NCBI RefSeq assembly: GCF_030272615.1
Contig: NC_081412.1
Coordinates: forward strand, 695,896,083 to 695,960,082
DNA: 64,000 bases
Source: Cryptomeria japonica
Taxonomy: Eukaryota > Streptophyta > Pinopsida > Cupressales > Cupressaceae
Direction: 5' to 3'
In this document: positions 41,147 to 53,363 of the stretch, one piece after another
How the letters are laid out: each line of letters begins with the position of its first letter
Numbering within the stretch: the first letter of the stretch is position 1
Made by a program: the position numbers and the translations under genes
Notes under the pieces: model-generated
What the model was told of the DNA's origin: nothing
The model's database searches: none
Seen by the model: the letters and a program-made list of their open reading frames with translations, nothing else

Positions 41147-42732
41147 TGATGGGACTAGGATATGGGATAGACTAACCTAGTCTATGCTCTTAGATCCTTT
41201 CCTTGGATCATCAGGTGTTATAACCACACCCTAGGGTCTCTAGGACTTCCCCTACTTGTGGAATCCCCTGACCTTTCCCAATCCACCCACCAACAACTTT
41301 AATTACTCCTCCTAAGGTCTCACCTACTCATGAGATTCAAAGAACCCTTACATAGGCTAATAAGGGTTTGGCTTGTTCCACACCTTCTTAGGTCCTAGCA
41401 AGGATAGAATAGGTCTAAGACATGGTTTTCCATCCATTCATGTGCCTCCAAGAGGTTTCAACCTTCCAACCCCTTACCAATTTCACTATTTTGTCCTTTT
41501 CCTACAAAATAGGGCTACAAGGAATGTGCCCAATTAGGCCTCCTATTCAGACTTTTAGGGCTCCCTCTTGCAGATGATGCATATTCTTGTGAAACTTCCC
41601 AAAAGACATACTATTCATTTGGCAAGGGTCCAACAATTTTTCTAGTTTTGGGCCTCCAAGTGTTCGTACACTACCCTAGGTGAGTTTTGAGGTTTTTAAG
41701 TGTTTTAAAGAGGGTTTTTAGGCCTACCAGGGTCATAGTGTTGGTTTGATGTTCTTCCCACCTTGTCTAGATTGGTGGAAGCTCCTCCTTCTCACCAATC
41801 ATGCTCCACTCACCCCTCTACAACTCCTCCAAAGGGTTCATCCTCCTCTAACCTTCCTTGCTCTCCAAGACCTCTGCAACTTTAACCCTTCCTAGTCGAG
41901 CATTGTCTAGTCTTACCTAGGAGTGGGTCTTTGGTTGGCTTCCCTACATCTTCAAGGGCCCTTCTTTCTTTGAAGTAATGTACAAGGTTTTTAGTCCTAT
42001 TCCCCATGGTTTCATGGTGATTCCACAGTGGGGAAAGGAGTTATCAACCCATTTTCTCAAAATAGTCCAAAACTGGATAATGAGAAGGTAGTTTACAAAA
42101 TATTTACAAACACACAACACCTGCAAAACAAAACCTAATCTAAATTCTCAAAATGGAATTATATACACCATACAAGACTCTCAACATATTTTTTATCGAA
42201 GATCAATCCATTAATAATATTTCCTTACTCCATTTGTGTCGATTGGCAATCAAAATTACAGTCATAGTTAAGTCACTCTTCTTGGGCCATACAAAACTAA
42301 CATCCAACCCATCATCTTAGGGTTTGCAACTAAATATACTACCCCTTCCTTGGTCTGTGTGCCCATATTAGGGTTGTCCGTGCTAAAATAAATATCTTGA
42401 CCTTATAGGTGGAAAAGTTGCTTGACAACTTTGAAAAGTTGTCATGCAACTTTTGCAACTTTTGAGCAACTTTCTCAATGTTGCTTTTCTTGACTCCTAG
42501 GCCCACATTGGGCTCTCCTAAGGACACCACCATTCTAATAATGACCCTCAACACATCAAATGCGCACATACCCTCTATACCACAAGAAGACTCAACCTAG
42601 ACTCATGAACCGAGGACCCAAACTAGGACCAATGAGCACATGGCTCTTATTTTATTTAGAATGGCTTCTTAAAGAAGCAAGAACACAACAAAAGCAAATG
42701 GTGGGAGCCCTTTGAAGGGTGCTCCTACACCA
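41147..42732 (-). repeat. Element D 3' LTR
   Basis: 1586 bp, starting TGGTGTAGGAG after the polypurine tract and ending CCCATCA on the minus strand. The inner ~720 bp match 47418-48138 closely. It contains no coding signal of its own. Confidence 0.9.
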
Positions 42733-42748
42733 TACTCCCCCTCTACAA
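42733..42748 (-). promoter_or_regulatory. Polypurine tract of Element D
   Basis: TTGTAGAGGGGGAGTA on the minus strand directly before the LTR start TGGTGTAGG. Confidence 0.8.
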
Positions 42749-42752
42749 CAAA

Positions 42753-43261
42753 CTAAGGAGCTAGGGGAGTGAGAAGAGCCGGATCAATGCCAAGCTTCTT
42801 GAACTTGCTCTCTTCAACCCAAGTAGCTTCAGACACAGGTTGACTTGCCCACTTCACCAAGTGCTCCATGTAGACCTGGTGTCTAGTATACTTCTTCACC
42901 CTTGACTCCAAGATCTCCTCTGCTATGGGTTGCTTCACTTGAGGTAAGGCATTCACATCTAAGTCTTGCAGTACCTTGGCTTGAGTCTCAGTCTGCCCTG
43001 CTATCTCACCCTTATACATTATCAGATTAGCAACATTGAAGACTGGTGAAATGGCTAAGTCTAAAGGAAGATCAACCTTGTAGGCATTCTCACCACATTT
43101 TGACAAAATTCTACAAGGTCCTACCCTCTTCATTTGCAGTTTAGTAGGCTTGCCACTTTGCATTCTATCTTTGCTGAGATGGACCATCACATAGTCACCC
43201 ACTTTGAACTGAACCTCTCTTCTTCTTTCATCCACTTTGGCCTGTAATTTTTGAGTAGATT
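42753..43261 (-). pseudogene. Element D integrase C-terminus with chromodomain
   Basis: Open for 160 codons from 43235. It begins with VQFKVGDYVMVHLSKDRM, then VGPCRILSKCGENAYKVDLP, and ends in a chromodomain-like EEILESRVKKYTRHQVYMEH, LVKWASQPVSEATWVEE. Chromodomains of such elements are thought to direct insertion to marked chromatin. A stop near 43281 separates it from the integrase core; the protein ends at 42753, next to the polypurine tract. Confidence 0.85.
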
Positions 43262-44302
43262 CTAGGATGGTTTTCTTGACCTACTCTTGGATTTCCTTGA
43301 TGGTTTGAGTGAAATCCTCTGCTTGACCACTCTTCTCTCCATGGAACCAAGTTCCCTGAGTTCACACACTCCCCTTGGGTGTCTACCATAGACAACCTCA
43401 AAAGGACTCCTTCCAGTGGTCCTATTCACACTGTCATTATAGGCATACTCTACTTGAGGAATGATTAGATCCCATGTCTGCCCATACTCCTTGGTTAGAC
43501 ACCTCAACAAGTTGCCTAACACCCTATTAATGACTTTAGTTTGACCATCAATTTGTGGATGGTAAGCTAAGCTAAATGAGAGATTAGTTCCTAGTCTCCT
43601 CCATAAAGTTTGCCAAAAATGGCCCATGAACTTGTTGTCCCTATCTGAAACAATGCTTAATGGGAGTCCATGAATCCTTACAATCTCCTTAAAGAAGAGA
43701 TGTGCAATATAGCTAGCATCATGTGTAGTTCTACATGGAATGAAATGGTTCATATTGGAAAATCTATCTACTACCACATAGATGCTATCCATACCTATCT
43801 TTGTCTTGGGGAGTCCTACTACAAAGTCCATGCTTACACATTCCCAAGGCCTATTTGGAACCGGTAATGGTTGATAGAGACCTACATTACTTGATCCTCC
43901 TTTTTCTCTTTGACACACAACACATTGCTCCACATACCTTTTCACATCTCTTGGCAACTTGGGCCAATAGTAGTACCTTTGTACTAGATCCAAAGTTTTG
44001 TTGACTCCAAAGTGTCCACTTAGACTACCATTGTGTTTTTCTTGGATGAGATTTTCTCTCATAGATCCTCTAGGCACACATAACTGATTACCTTTGAACA
44101 AGAGACCATTTTGGAGAGTGTAATCTGCATACTCACCATGGAAATGGTTCTCAAACTCCTTACAAAACTTGTAGGCTGATGAGAAGTCTTCATCTACTTC
44201 ATAGAGGTCCTTGAAACCTTCTATTCCTATGCTTTGCAATTGTAACTCTTGAACTATCAACAACTTCCTACTTAAAGCATCTGCCACCTTGTTGAGTTGC
44301 AC
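43262..44302 (-). pseudogene. Element D integrase
   Basis: Open for 346 codons. Zinc finger HNGSLSGHFGVNK and CVVCQREKG; core SMDFVVGLPKT (Asp) and IVSDRDNKFMGHF (Asp). The third catalytic position reads Lys: DGQTKVINR where relatives have DGQTEV, codon at 43535-43537, a GAA-to-AAA change. Catalysis should therefore be lost although the frame is open. Confidence 0.85.
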
Positions 44303-44907
44303 CTTTTATGCTTGATGGTGAAGGTGAAGGATTGGAGGTATTCCATCCATTTCAAATTTCTATTGCTAAGCTTCTCTTGAGTGTTAATGTAACTCAAAGC
44401 CTAGTTATCTGTGAACACCAAAAATTCCTTTGGGAGTAAGTAATGCCTCCATTTTTTGAGAGACTAAACTAGTGCATACAACTCTAATTCATAGGCTGAG
44501 TACTTTTCCTTGGCCTCATTAAGCTTCTCACTGAAGAATGCCACAGGTCTTCCTTCTTGACTCAATACACCCCCTACTACAATTCCACTTGCATCACACT
44601 CCAATGTGAATAGCTTGTCAAAAGTGGGTAAGAGCAGGATGGGTTTTGTGGCTACTTCCTGCTTCAATAATTGGAATGCTTTATCAGCTTGTTTAGTCCA
44701 TTTGAACTTAGTTTTAAGGCCTCCTTTTATGGTGTCAAGGACCGGTGCACATATGCCACTGAAGTTCCTCACAAACTTCCTATAAAATTGAGCTAAACCA
44801 TGGAGACTCCTAACTTCAGTCCCTATTCTAGGGGCAGGCCAATTCAAAATTGCCTCCACTTTGCTTGGATCCATCTTCAAGGTTCCCTTAGACACCAAAA
44901 ATCCCAA
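44303..44907 (-). pseudogene. Element D RNase H
   Basis: FTLECDASGIVVGGVLSQEGRP and FFSEKLNEAKEKYSAYELELYALV are open to 44464. A stop follows, then SLKKWRHYLLPKEFLVFTDN and a break before the integrase frame. Order is normal for chromoviruses. Confidence 0.8.
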
Positions 44908-45606
44908 GTAGATCAGCTCCTACTTCAAGAAGTCACATTTCTCTAGGTTGATTGATAACTTCTCTTCATGCAACCTCTCTAAGACTAACCTTAAGTGTTC
45001 AAGGTGCTCCTCTTTGGTTCTTCTATAGATGAGCACGTCATCTAAGTACACCACCACAAACTTTCCTGTGAAGTCCCTTAACACCTCATTCATCAACCTC
45101 ATGAAGGTGCTTGGGGCATTGATGAGTCCAAATGGCATCACAAGCCATTCATACAACCCTTTTGTGGTCTTGAAAGCGATCTTCCACTCATCACCCTCCT
45201 TAATTCTAATCTGGAGATAACCACTTTTAAGGTCCAACTTGGTAAAATACATAGCACCTCCTAGACAGTCCATCAAATCCTCTATCCTAGGAACAGGAAA
45301 CCTATACCTTATGGTGATCCTATTGATTACCCTTGAATCAGTGCAAAGTCTCCACTTGCCTCCCTTCTTTGATGCTAGCACTATCGAGACTACACATGGG
45401 TTGATGCTCTTCTTGATCACTCCTTGTTCCAACAACTCCTGCACTTGCCTTGCCACCTCTTTGTTTTGGTCAGCTGTGAGCTTATATGTAGTTTTATTAG
45501 GTAGGGATGCACCGGGAACAAAGTCTATTTGATGGCTTATAGACCTTCTTGGTGGGAGTGTTGCAGGTGCTCCATCACTCACAATGTCCTTATACTCTTG
45601 CAACAT
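44908..45606 (-). pseudogene. Element D reverse transcriptase
   Basis: Open for 228 codons: YKDIVSDGAPATLPPRR, GKWRLCTDSRVINRITIRYRF, YFTKLDLKSGYLQIRI, PFGLINAPSTFMRLM, and catalytic VVYLDDVLIY. Three small oddities: KKSINPCVVSIVLASKKGG, where relatives usually have S-x-P, LCTDSR, where Tyr is usual (DYR), and a stop after CDFLK at about 44920. Confidence 0.88.
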
Positions 45607-45780
45607 TTACTTCACCTCCTTGGGTATCTCTGCCTGCAACTTGTATTCCTCCTCCTTTGGCTTCACAAAGATGGCACACCTCACTATCTCCTCCTCATGT
45701 AGCAAGTGTAAGAACTCTTTACCAGTAGCCAATAAGACACTAGGTGTTCTTGAGGTTCCCTCTTCATTCTCTGTCAAAGA

Positions 45781-46130
45781 CTAAATCTTAAAGGTTTTAC
45801 TATCCTTCTTGAAGGAAATGGAGTTCTCCTCTCCATCATAGATCACCTTCCTATCAAATTGCCAGGGTCTACCTAGCAATAGGTGATAGGCATCCATGGG
45901 TAACACATCACAAAGGATCTTATCCTTGTATCCTCCAATAGAGAACTCTACCCAAGTCTGTTCATTGACAAGCACACTCTACTCTTGATTCAACCATGTC
46001 ACCTTGTAAGGGTTAGAGTGGGGTATCCTTGTGAGTTTCAACTTCTTGGCTGCCTCCTCTGATATTATGTTATTAGTTGACCCTAAATCAACTATCACCT
46101 TGAAGGATCTTGCATCTCACCCTAAACAAT
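45781..46130 (-). pseudogene. Element D aspartic protease
   Basis: KVIVDLGSTNNIISEEAAKK contains the active-site Asp, but the DGG/DSG motif is changed to DLG. A TAG follows WLNQE near 45980; then VEFSIGGYKDKILCDVLP and the flap-like HLLLGRPWQFDRKVIYDGE. Likely inactive. Confidence 0.75.
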
Positions 46131-46795
46131 GCTCTCCTATGCTTAGGTTCATTATTAACTGGCTGTCTTATCAAGACCCTATTGAACATAATATTTTCTC
46201 CAATCTCTGATTCAATATGGTCTACCTTAGGTGTCTTGCTGCTTGATGTGTCTTCATGAGCATAAGCAACCCTCTTTCCATTGTTTGATGAGGTGGGCTT
46301 GTTAGGGCATCTATAGGTCGGGTGTCCCAATTGACCATAATTGTAACATTTCATAGTTGCAAAGTAGGAGTTACCCCTGCTAGTACCTCTACCCCTACTT
46401 GGACCCCCTTGTGCACCTCTTCCTCTAGAATGGCCTCCTCTGAGATTGGCTTCACTGATATGTTCAATCAACTTGGATTCTCCTTGGTTCCTTTTCTCAT
46501 TTGCTTTGCTTTAGTAACCACCTCAGTGATTCATTTGATCTCTACCTCTACCTCAACCCCTGGTATTAGAGTCTCCTTTCCTTTTGTTCCTCTCTTTCAC
46601 CTTGGCAGCAAGCTGATGACATTTTTGGATAGTGGTGGGAGTTTATAGGCTTATTTCCTCTTGAATGTTCCACTTTAGGCCGCTTAGATACCTAGCCACC
46701 TTGATAGATTCCTCTTCTTGGACTTTGGATCTAAGGAAAAGCTTTTGAAACTCTTTGATGTAGGAGGTCACATCAAGGTCTTTTTGCTTCAATCC
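46088..46795 (-). pseudogene. Element D gag C-terminus with defective zinc knuckle
   Basis: Gly/Arg-rich SRGRGAQGGPSRGRGTSRG is followed by MKCYNYGQLGHPTYRCPNK. The second knuckle Cys is Tyr here (TGT to TAT), so zinc binding is probably lost. Upstream stops separate it from the gag core. Confidence 0.75.
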
Positions 46796-47377
46796 CTATC
46801 TCTTCTTATGAAGTTGGACTTCATAATCCTCTGGTAAGTAGTTCTCCTTGATCTTACTCACCATGGCCTTCCAATTGGCAATAGGTAGTTTCCCCATGCT
46901 AACTCTCTCTTCTTGCAGATACTTCCACCATGTCAAGGCTGCTCCCCTTAGTCTTGATTTGGAAACCTTAACCTTTTGAGCCTCTGTCACTCCTTCACAC
47001 TCAAAGTGGTTCTCCATACCCTCAATCCATTCCATGACAATGCCAATGTCCATCCTTCCACTGAAATGTGGCAATCCTTCAAAATATTTGGTATTCAAAG
47101 CCTTAATAGCCTTTACAAAAGGTTCTTCATTGAACAAGGGGTCTAGTTCAGGTATAATGTCATCTATATCTATAGTTTTCTTGCCTTTATCCTTGGTGTC
47201 CTCACCCCAAGGTCCATGTGTCTTCTGATCCACCACTTCTTGCAACTTGTCCCTTATCTCACTCATAGCTTCTTCAAGGAGTCTATTCTTCTCCTTGTAC
47301 TCTTCTACCTCCCAAGCCAGCTCTACATTAGTGACCATTATGCTCTCCCCTATTGATTCTCTAGAATATAGAGACAT
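46796..47377 (-). CDS. gag: Element D gag N-terminal part, open for 193 codons
   Basis: Starts MSLYSRESIGESIMVTNVEL about 25 bp after the primer site. It contains a coiled coil (VEEYKEKNRLLEEAMSEIRD) and the retrotransposon gag core (HFSGRMDIGIVMEWIEGMEN, LRGAALTWWKYLQEERV). It ends at 46796 by a stop that relatives would not be expected to have. Confidence 0.8.
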   Translation of the reverse strand: MSLYSRESIGESIMVTNVELAWEVEEYKEKNRLLEEAMSEIRDKLQEVVDQKTHGPWGEDTKDKGKKTIDIDDIIPELDPLFNEEPFVKAIKALNTKYFEGLPHFSGRMDIGIVMEWIEGMENHFECEGVTEAQKVKVSKSRLRGAALTWWKYLQEERVSMGKLPIANWKAMVSKIKENYLPEDYEVQLHKKR

Positions 47378-47402
47378 GCACGGTCCACCAAATCTTTAAC
47401 TT

Positions 47403-47414
47403 GCTCTAATACCA
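47403..47414 (-). promoter_or_regulatory. Primer binding site of Element D (initiator Met tRNA type)
   Basis: TGGTATTAGAGC on the minus strand, a few bases after the LTR end CCCATCA. It differs by one C-to-T change from the common plant TGGTATCAGAGC site. Confidence 0.85.
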
Positions 47415-47417
47415 ATC

Positions 47418-48138
47418 TGATGGGACTGGGATATGGGATAGACTAGCCTAGTCTATGCTCTTAGATCCTTTCCTTGGATCACCAGGTGTTATAACCACAC
47501 CCTAGGGTCTTTAGGACTTCCCCTACTTGTGGAATCCACTGACCTTTCCCAATCCACCCACCAACAACTTGAATTACTCCTCCTAAGGTCTCACCTACTC
47601 ATGAGATTCAAAGAACCCTTACTTAGGCTAATAAGGGTTTGGCTTTTTCCACACCTTCTTAGGTCCTAGCAAGGATAGGATAGGTCTAAGACATGGTTTC
47701 CCATCCATTCATGTGCCTCCAAGAGGTTTCAACCTTCCAACCCCTTACTGATTTCACAATTTTGTCATTTTCCTACAAAATAGGGCTACAAGGAATGTGC
47801 CCAATTAGGCCTCCTATTCGGACTTTTAGGGCTCCCTCTTGTAGATGATGTATATGCTTGTGAAACTTCCCAAAAGACCTAGTATTCATTTGGCAAGGGC
47901 TTAAGGATTTTTCTAGTTTTGGGCCTCCATGTGTCCGTACACTGCCCTAGGTGAATTTTGAGGTTTTTAAGGGTTTTAAAGAGGGTTTTTAGGCCTACCA
48001 GGGTCACAGTGTTGGTTTGATGTTCTTACCACCTTGTCTGGATTGGTGGAATCTCCTCCTTCTCACAAATGGTGCTCCACTCACCCCTCTACAACTCCTC
48101 CAAAGTGTGCATCCTCCTCTAACCTTCCTTGCTCTCCA
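47418..48138 (-). repeat. Element D 5' LTR, truncated
   Basis: The inner 720 bp match 41147-41867. The outer part is missing, and the sequence passes directly into the LINE RT at about 48139-48150, where the two candidate parents share CTCTGCA. Confidence 0.9.
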
Positions 48139-50307
48139 GTTACTCTGCATATAGGAATTAAGGATGCCTTTGAAGGTGCTCTCTTCCCTTACACTTCCCT
48201 GCCCAAAAAGCATCGTGTCTTCGATGAATTGCTGGTGGGTAAAGGAAGGGAGGCTACTGGTAATGGGTATTCCTTGGATCCCACCTTCCTCTTTTGCCTT
48301 AGAGATGGATATACCTAGGGCTTCATCCATGATGATGAAGGGGAAGGGGGACATAGGATCTCCTTGCCTGAGCCCTCTTGAGCTACTGAAGAAATCTTCT
48401 ATGGATCCATTAACCAAGACCAAGAATTTGGGGGTGGCTATACATTTAAAGATTAGGTTGATCCATGATTTGGAAAATTCAAAGGCCTCCAGGCATTTAC
48501 ATAGGAAGTGCCAATCAACTTTGTCGTAAGCTTCGCTTATGTCTAATTTGACTAGCATACTTGGGGCCCTGTTGAGCTGGACCGAATGAATGGCCTCTTG
48601 GGCTATAATAACCCCATCATAGATTGATCTATCTACTACAAAGCTAGTTGGTTCTTCACTAATGATAATGGGGAGAAGATTATAGAGTCTGGCTACTAGG
48701 GTTTTGGTTAAGAGTTTGTATAGAGTGTTGCAAAGGGCTATTGGTCTGAAGTCATTAAAGCTTTCAGGATTCTCTTTTTTGGGGATGAGAGCTAAGAAGG
48801 TATTATTGATTTCTTTGAGAATCTTACCAGAGTTCCTAATACCTTCTAAGGCATCTATGATCTCTATCCCCATAAAACCCCAACATTTTTGGAAAAAGCT
48901 AGTGGGGAAGCCATCTGGGCCTAGGGCCTTGTCGGGATTCATCTTCATAAGGACAGATTTTACCTCCTCCTCAGACAATTTATTTGACAGGATTTTGTTG
49001 TGCTCATAATTAATGAGTTTTGGAAGATTATTGATAATATTGAGTTGGCCTCTGAGGTTGGAGCCTTCAATATTTTTTAAGGTTTTATCAAAAACCTCGC
49101 TACCTTGGAGGCAACATCATCTGGTTCAGACAGGATGGAACCCTGGCAATTCTTAATTTTAGAAATTTGATTGACCCATCACCTCTGTTTAGTACTATTG
49201 TGGAAAAACTTAGTATTTCGGTCCCCATCACTCAACCAAGTCTCCCTCGATTTTTGTTTCCAAAATATCTCTTCATTTGAGAGTGTCTTTTCATACTCAG
49301 AGAGTAGTGCCTTTTCTTTGAGGAAGAGATGTTCATCCATCCCCTTCTCAAGAACCTCAATGTTAACATTCTTAAGATCATTTTCTATTAGGAGTTTTTT
49401 TATCAAAAATATTCCCAAAATTAGTCATGTTCCATTCTAAGAGCTTCCTTTTGATAAGCTTTAACTTGCTTGTGATAATAAACATCTTCGAACCAAAGAA
49501 AACATAGCTTCTCCACTAGTTCTCAAATAAGTTTAAAAAGTTATCATCTCTAAACCACATGCTCTCAAATTTGAAGGGACATTTTTTAGGGGAGTGGTTA
49601 GATAATAAGATTAGTTGGAGTGGGAAATGGTCAGATCCTATTAAAGGGAGGGGTTCTGCATTCAGGGTAAAGTTAAGCTCCGAGAGCCCCCCATGGATAA
49701 AGAATTTATGTAGTTTCTCAGCAATGTTACAGAAACCAAGCCTTCTATTGTTCCAGGTGAAGGAATTTTCTACCATCTGGATTTCCAATAGGGAGTTCCT
49801 ATTGATCTAATGATTGAAATCTACAGCTGCTAGAGGAAGTTTGTTGCTACCTCCTCTTTTGTTTGCTACCTTAGTGATAGCATTGAAATCTCCCCCAATG
49901 ATGCATACGTCATTTGGGAAACTTCTAAGGAAAGACTTCAGTTCCACCCACACCCTAGCCTTATCCCTATTTTGGATAGGACCGTAAACGTTAATCAATT
50001 TGAATCTTAGGTTATTTTTATAACTTACTACTTCTCCTCCCATCCAATTTTTCTTAATATCTAAAGGTGTAAACAAGATGAATCTAGAGTACCAAATGAT
50101 GGCTAAGCCCCCTGAAGCCCCTGTAGCAAGGGAGTGCTTTAGCTATCTAACGCCTAGTTTTTTCTCAAAAAAGACTATCTCAAAGGAGTTCATTTTGGTT
50201 TCTTGGATTAACATTATATCTAGTTTAGAATCAGAGATGCAACATTCTAAGATGCGTTGTTTGTTAGGGGCATTTAGACCCCTAACATTTCATGTTATGA
50301 TTTTCAT
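48139..50307 (-). pseudogene. LINE ORF2: endonuclease and reverse transcriptase, 3' truncated
   Basis: An L1-type ORF2 starting at ATG 50307. The APE endonuclease blocks are NVRGLNAPNKQ (preceded by a stop where Trp is expected), LIQETKM, LINVYGPIQNRDK, CIIGGDFNAI and GSDHFPLQLI. The link region has [25 protein letters not shown] follows: DKALGPDGFPTSFFQKCW, FRPIALCNTLYKLLTK, LVKLDISEAYDKVDW, GLRQGDPMSPF and QFIEDTMLFG, in which the FADD motif is FIED. The 324-codon frame 48978-48004 ends in LTR-derived residues, not LINE protein. Confidence 0.88.
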
Positions 50308-52310
50308 GGCTCTCTAGGGAGGAACTTCCCCTCTTGTGCATTAAAAAGAGTAGATATTTTAGCCTGATCCTTGGTATCTCCATCCTTTGATTTTAGTTCA
50401 GCAAGGGATCTCCTACCTCTTCTTTTACTATGTTTAGCACAGTTAGGAGAGTCTTTGCTTTTGTCAGAGCTGAGAATTCCTAGAGTATTTGGTTTATTGT
50501 TTTCTAATTTATCTAATGCTATAAATAGATCATCTATTTCTAATTTGACTCTAGTAACATCCACTAGATTTTTGACTAAGAAATCCCTTTGTCTTTCTAA
50601 CTCTTCATCATCACAAATTTCAGCAACCAATTGATCCATGAGGTCATTTACTACTTCTTCCCCTACAAAATTGGCAATGATGTTAACATCCCTAGCCACA
50701 GAATCACTCTCATATTCTACAATTGTATCAGATATAGCTTTCAAAGGTGGAGAGCGAGCCTTTGCCTCCTCAAAGCCCTCCAATCTTGAGGCTAGAGAGA
50801 TTGGATGATCTTGCAAGGATGCCAATCCTGGATCTGGGGAAAGCCTATTCATCACTACTAATTGCTTAGAGGTAATTAGTTCAATTAAAGGGGGAGACCC
50901 CAAGGGATTCAACTTTTCTGGTGGAATGAGAGAGCTAGATGATGACATATTTGTTAGACTGAGCTGCTCTTTCTGAGGGATAACCTCATTGATTTCACCA
51001 TCTTCTAGATCACGATCCCTGAGAAGAGAGTCATCTATAGGTGAATTTATAGTTAGCAGTGGAGGAAGAGGGGAGCGAGAGGGCTTAATAGGGGAGCTAT
51101 GAGGGCATAGGTCTGAGGTGAGATTAGGGTCATTATCAATCTTATAGCCCTCTAGGGTGAAACCCCCTCCTTCCACAAAACTAAATGGTGTGCCATTAGA
51201 CATGATCAGCAATGATTTAGGGAAAGGTTTCTCGAAGGGGATCTTCCTTGGCATAGAATCTTCAAAAGAACCATTATAAAAGGGTAATTCTAGGGTTAAA
51301 CAAGATTTATCATATTTCAAAGTTATAGGCTCTAAAGATTTAATGTTAATATCCATTTTAAGAATTAGGAGCTGGTTAAAGAAGCTTAGGGCTGATTTTT
51401 TGACTTCTACAAATTTACCTATTTGGTTGCCTATTATTCTTAAAACATTATTTCACAATTCTATAGGAAATTTATCTAGTGAAATTTCTCTATTAACCAT
51501 GCAGGAATTGAATTGAGATGGGAGAAAGAGAGGTTGTCAATCCCAGCATTCAAACCCTAGACCCTTAAATGTTAATATATCCCCATTTAACAATGAATTT
51601 CTCATACTCTGATTACCACATTCAATAGCTAAGAAATTATTAGGAAGGATGTCAATTTTTACCTGGTTATTGAAGGAAGATGACACCCTATTGGCAATTT
51701 GTTCAGACAGGATCCCCCAATCTTTCCACCAAGCAAAGATCATTCTGTCACTAAAGTGCATTTGATACCTGGCCTTGTTATGGTTATCAATTTCAATGAC
51801 CAACCCGTTAGGAGAAGCTAGGGAATTTGAAGGTAGATCTAACAATGGGTGCTCAACTTCCTGAGAATTGTGACAACTAGGGGTTTCCATATCCTCTAAA
51901 AATTTACCCAAAGATTTTCATGAAGGAAAAATATGGCAAGCAGAGGAACTCTTTGACTGGTTAGGTTTTACAAAACCCTCCTCCCGACAATGACTGGAAT
52001 TCTGTTTGGGGCTATTTGGTTGCCCTAAAGCCCTGTTATTTCTATGGCTCACCAAATACCAATCTTGATCCCAGCCCTTGTAAAGAGGGCGGGGAGCCCT
52101 AACCGCATTAACCAAAGAGTATTTTGTTTTTGCAAAGAAGGCCTCTTGATCGCAGGTCCGTGATATGACCCTTCCAATATCCTCAGTCCCAGAGTTATTA
52201 GCCAAAACAATGAAATGATTTGCCAAGCCTCTGTAATTTCCCCATAGTGGATAAGAACAATCAAAAAAGGATGCCGATGCATTGCATCGCTTTTTTGCAC
52301 GCAGAGGCAT
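50304..52310 (-). pseudogene. LINE ORF1 with DUF4283-like domain
   Basis: Plant L1-type ORF1, presumed RNA-binding. From about 52310 it reads through YPLWGNYRGLANHFIVLAN to a break near 51915. A DUF4283-like block follows (ARYQMHFSDRMIFAWWKDWG, NNFLAIECGNQSMRNSLLNG), then stops near 51540 and 51450, and a 350-codon open tail (51356-50304) rich in Ser/Pro and acidic residues. No CCHC knuckle is seen. Its TGA overlaps the ORF2 ATG as ATGA at 50307-50304. Confidence 0.75.
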
Positions 52311-53363
52311 TTTCGCACGCAGAGCTACGAATACTAACTTTGCTAAGTTAGTTAAGATTACAATTTCTTTTATTCCTTGTCAAACTAAAATTGAACTCAC
52401 ATTTCATTTTGGACACTTAAAAAGAACAACAACAAGAATCTTTCTTGCTTTCTTAGGAGAAAATTTTCATTTGGGGCATCTAAAAAGAACCAACAAAATT
52501 TTATTTTGCAAAAGACCTTTAAAAAGAACTTCACCATCCTTTGGTGTTTAAAAAGGATCAATTTTAATTTCTGCAAGGTAAAAGAACCTCACCTGTCAAG
52601 TTTTTTTCAAATTAAAAGAGGGAAATTCTTCCCCTTTGTCGATTTATTTTGTTGACCAAAGTCAAAATATTTGCTTTGTTGACCAGGTTTCTTTTCGCTA
52701 GATTAGATAATTATTGATTTGAGGAAATAAAATGAACACCATGATTTTATGGAGCAATATCTCGATATAGACTTTAGCAAATCATTGCGATAAAAGGATA
52801 AAAAGAACACTTGTGTGTTTTGCTTCGAAAGTGGAAGGTATCTGCTCTCCCCTTAATTGGGTGATCAAAAAGCCAAACCACTCTTACGCTTTCAGTGTTT
52901 TAAAAGAATTTAAAATCCTTTAGTAGGCCTGCCCTCCTAAGGAGTTAACAACTCTTAAAGCCATTCTTTGGTTGGTGTGAGGGGAACGACCTAAGTGGGG
53001 AATGAATTTTATGCCAAGTGTTCCAATCCACTATAATCAAAAGTGGAAGGTGATGAAAGTCCTTTTCAATGGTTGCGCGTAGCGATTAGCCTTCCCCCAG
53101 TATCTTTACGATATGTAAAGCCTCTATTCTAAAGGTTGGGAATCCTCCTAAGGGATTTTATCACTGACAGCCGAACAGGAAGCCTGATTACAAACCTTAG
53201 CATTAGAAACTTTGAGCCAAGTCAGCATCTAGACATTTGCAATATCATAGTGCAAGGGTGGGGAAGAATCCAACCCAAGATTACTCACCATATATCTCCC
53301 AAGATAACTACTCAATTGTGAAGCAATTCACTTTGAGTTAATTTTTGGCAAGAGGCAAAAAAA
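52311..53363 (+). other. Boundary between the LINE and Element F; probable F leader or LTR
   Basis: Two copies of GCACGCAGAG lie near 52298-52323, close to an odd palindrome CGATGCATTGCATCG. From about 52850 the sequence resembles in style the GC-richer leader block of A and B. No LTR pair is available, so the left end of F is not defined. No coding signal seen. Confidence 0.4.

Larger units (their letters stand above)
41147..48138 (-). mobile_element. Element D: chromovirus-type Ty3/gypsy element inserted in the LINE
   Basis: A minus-strand element: 5' LTR remnant 48138-47418, Met-type primer site, gag, protease, RT, RNase H, integrase with chromodomain, polypurine tract and 3' LTR 42732-41147. 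The 5' LTR lacks its first ~865 bp, lost with adjacent LINE sequence, so no target duplication can be seen. The chromodomain and protease style suggest the Galadriel-like branch, tentatively. Confidence 0.9.

Noticed and set aside
48004-48137. C-terminal ~45 residues of the LINE RT frame as a novel domain
   Set aside because: This part is LTR sequence of Element D read through after the junction; the same bases occur in the 3' LTR.
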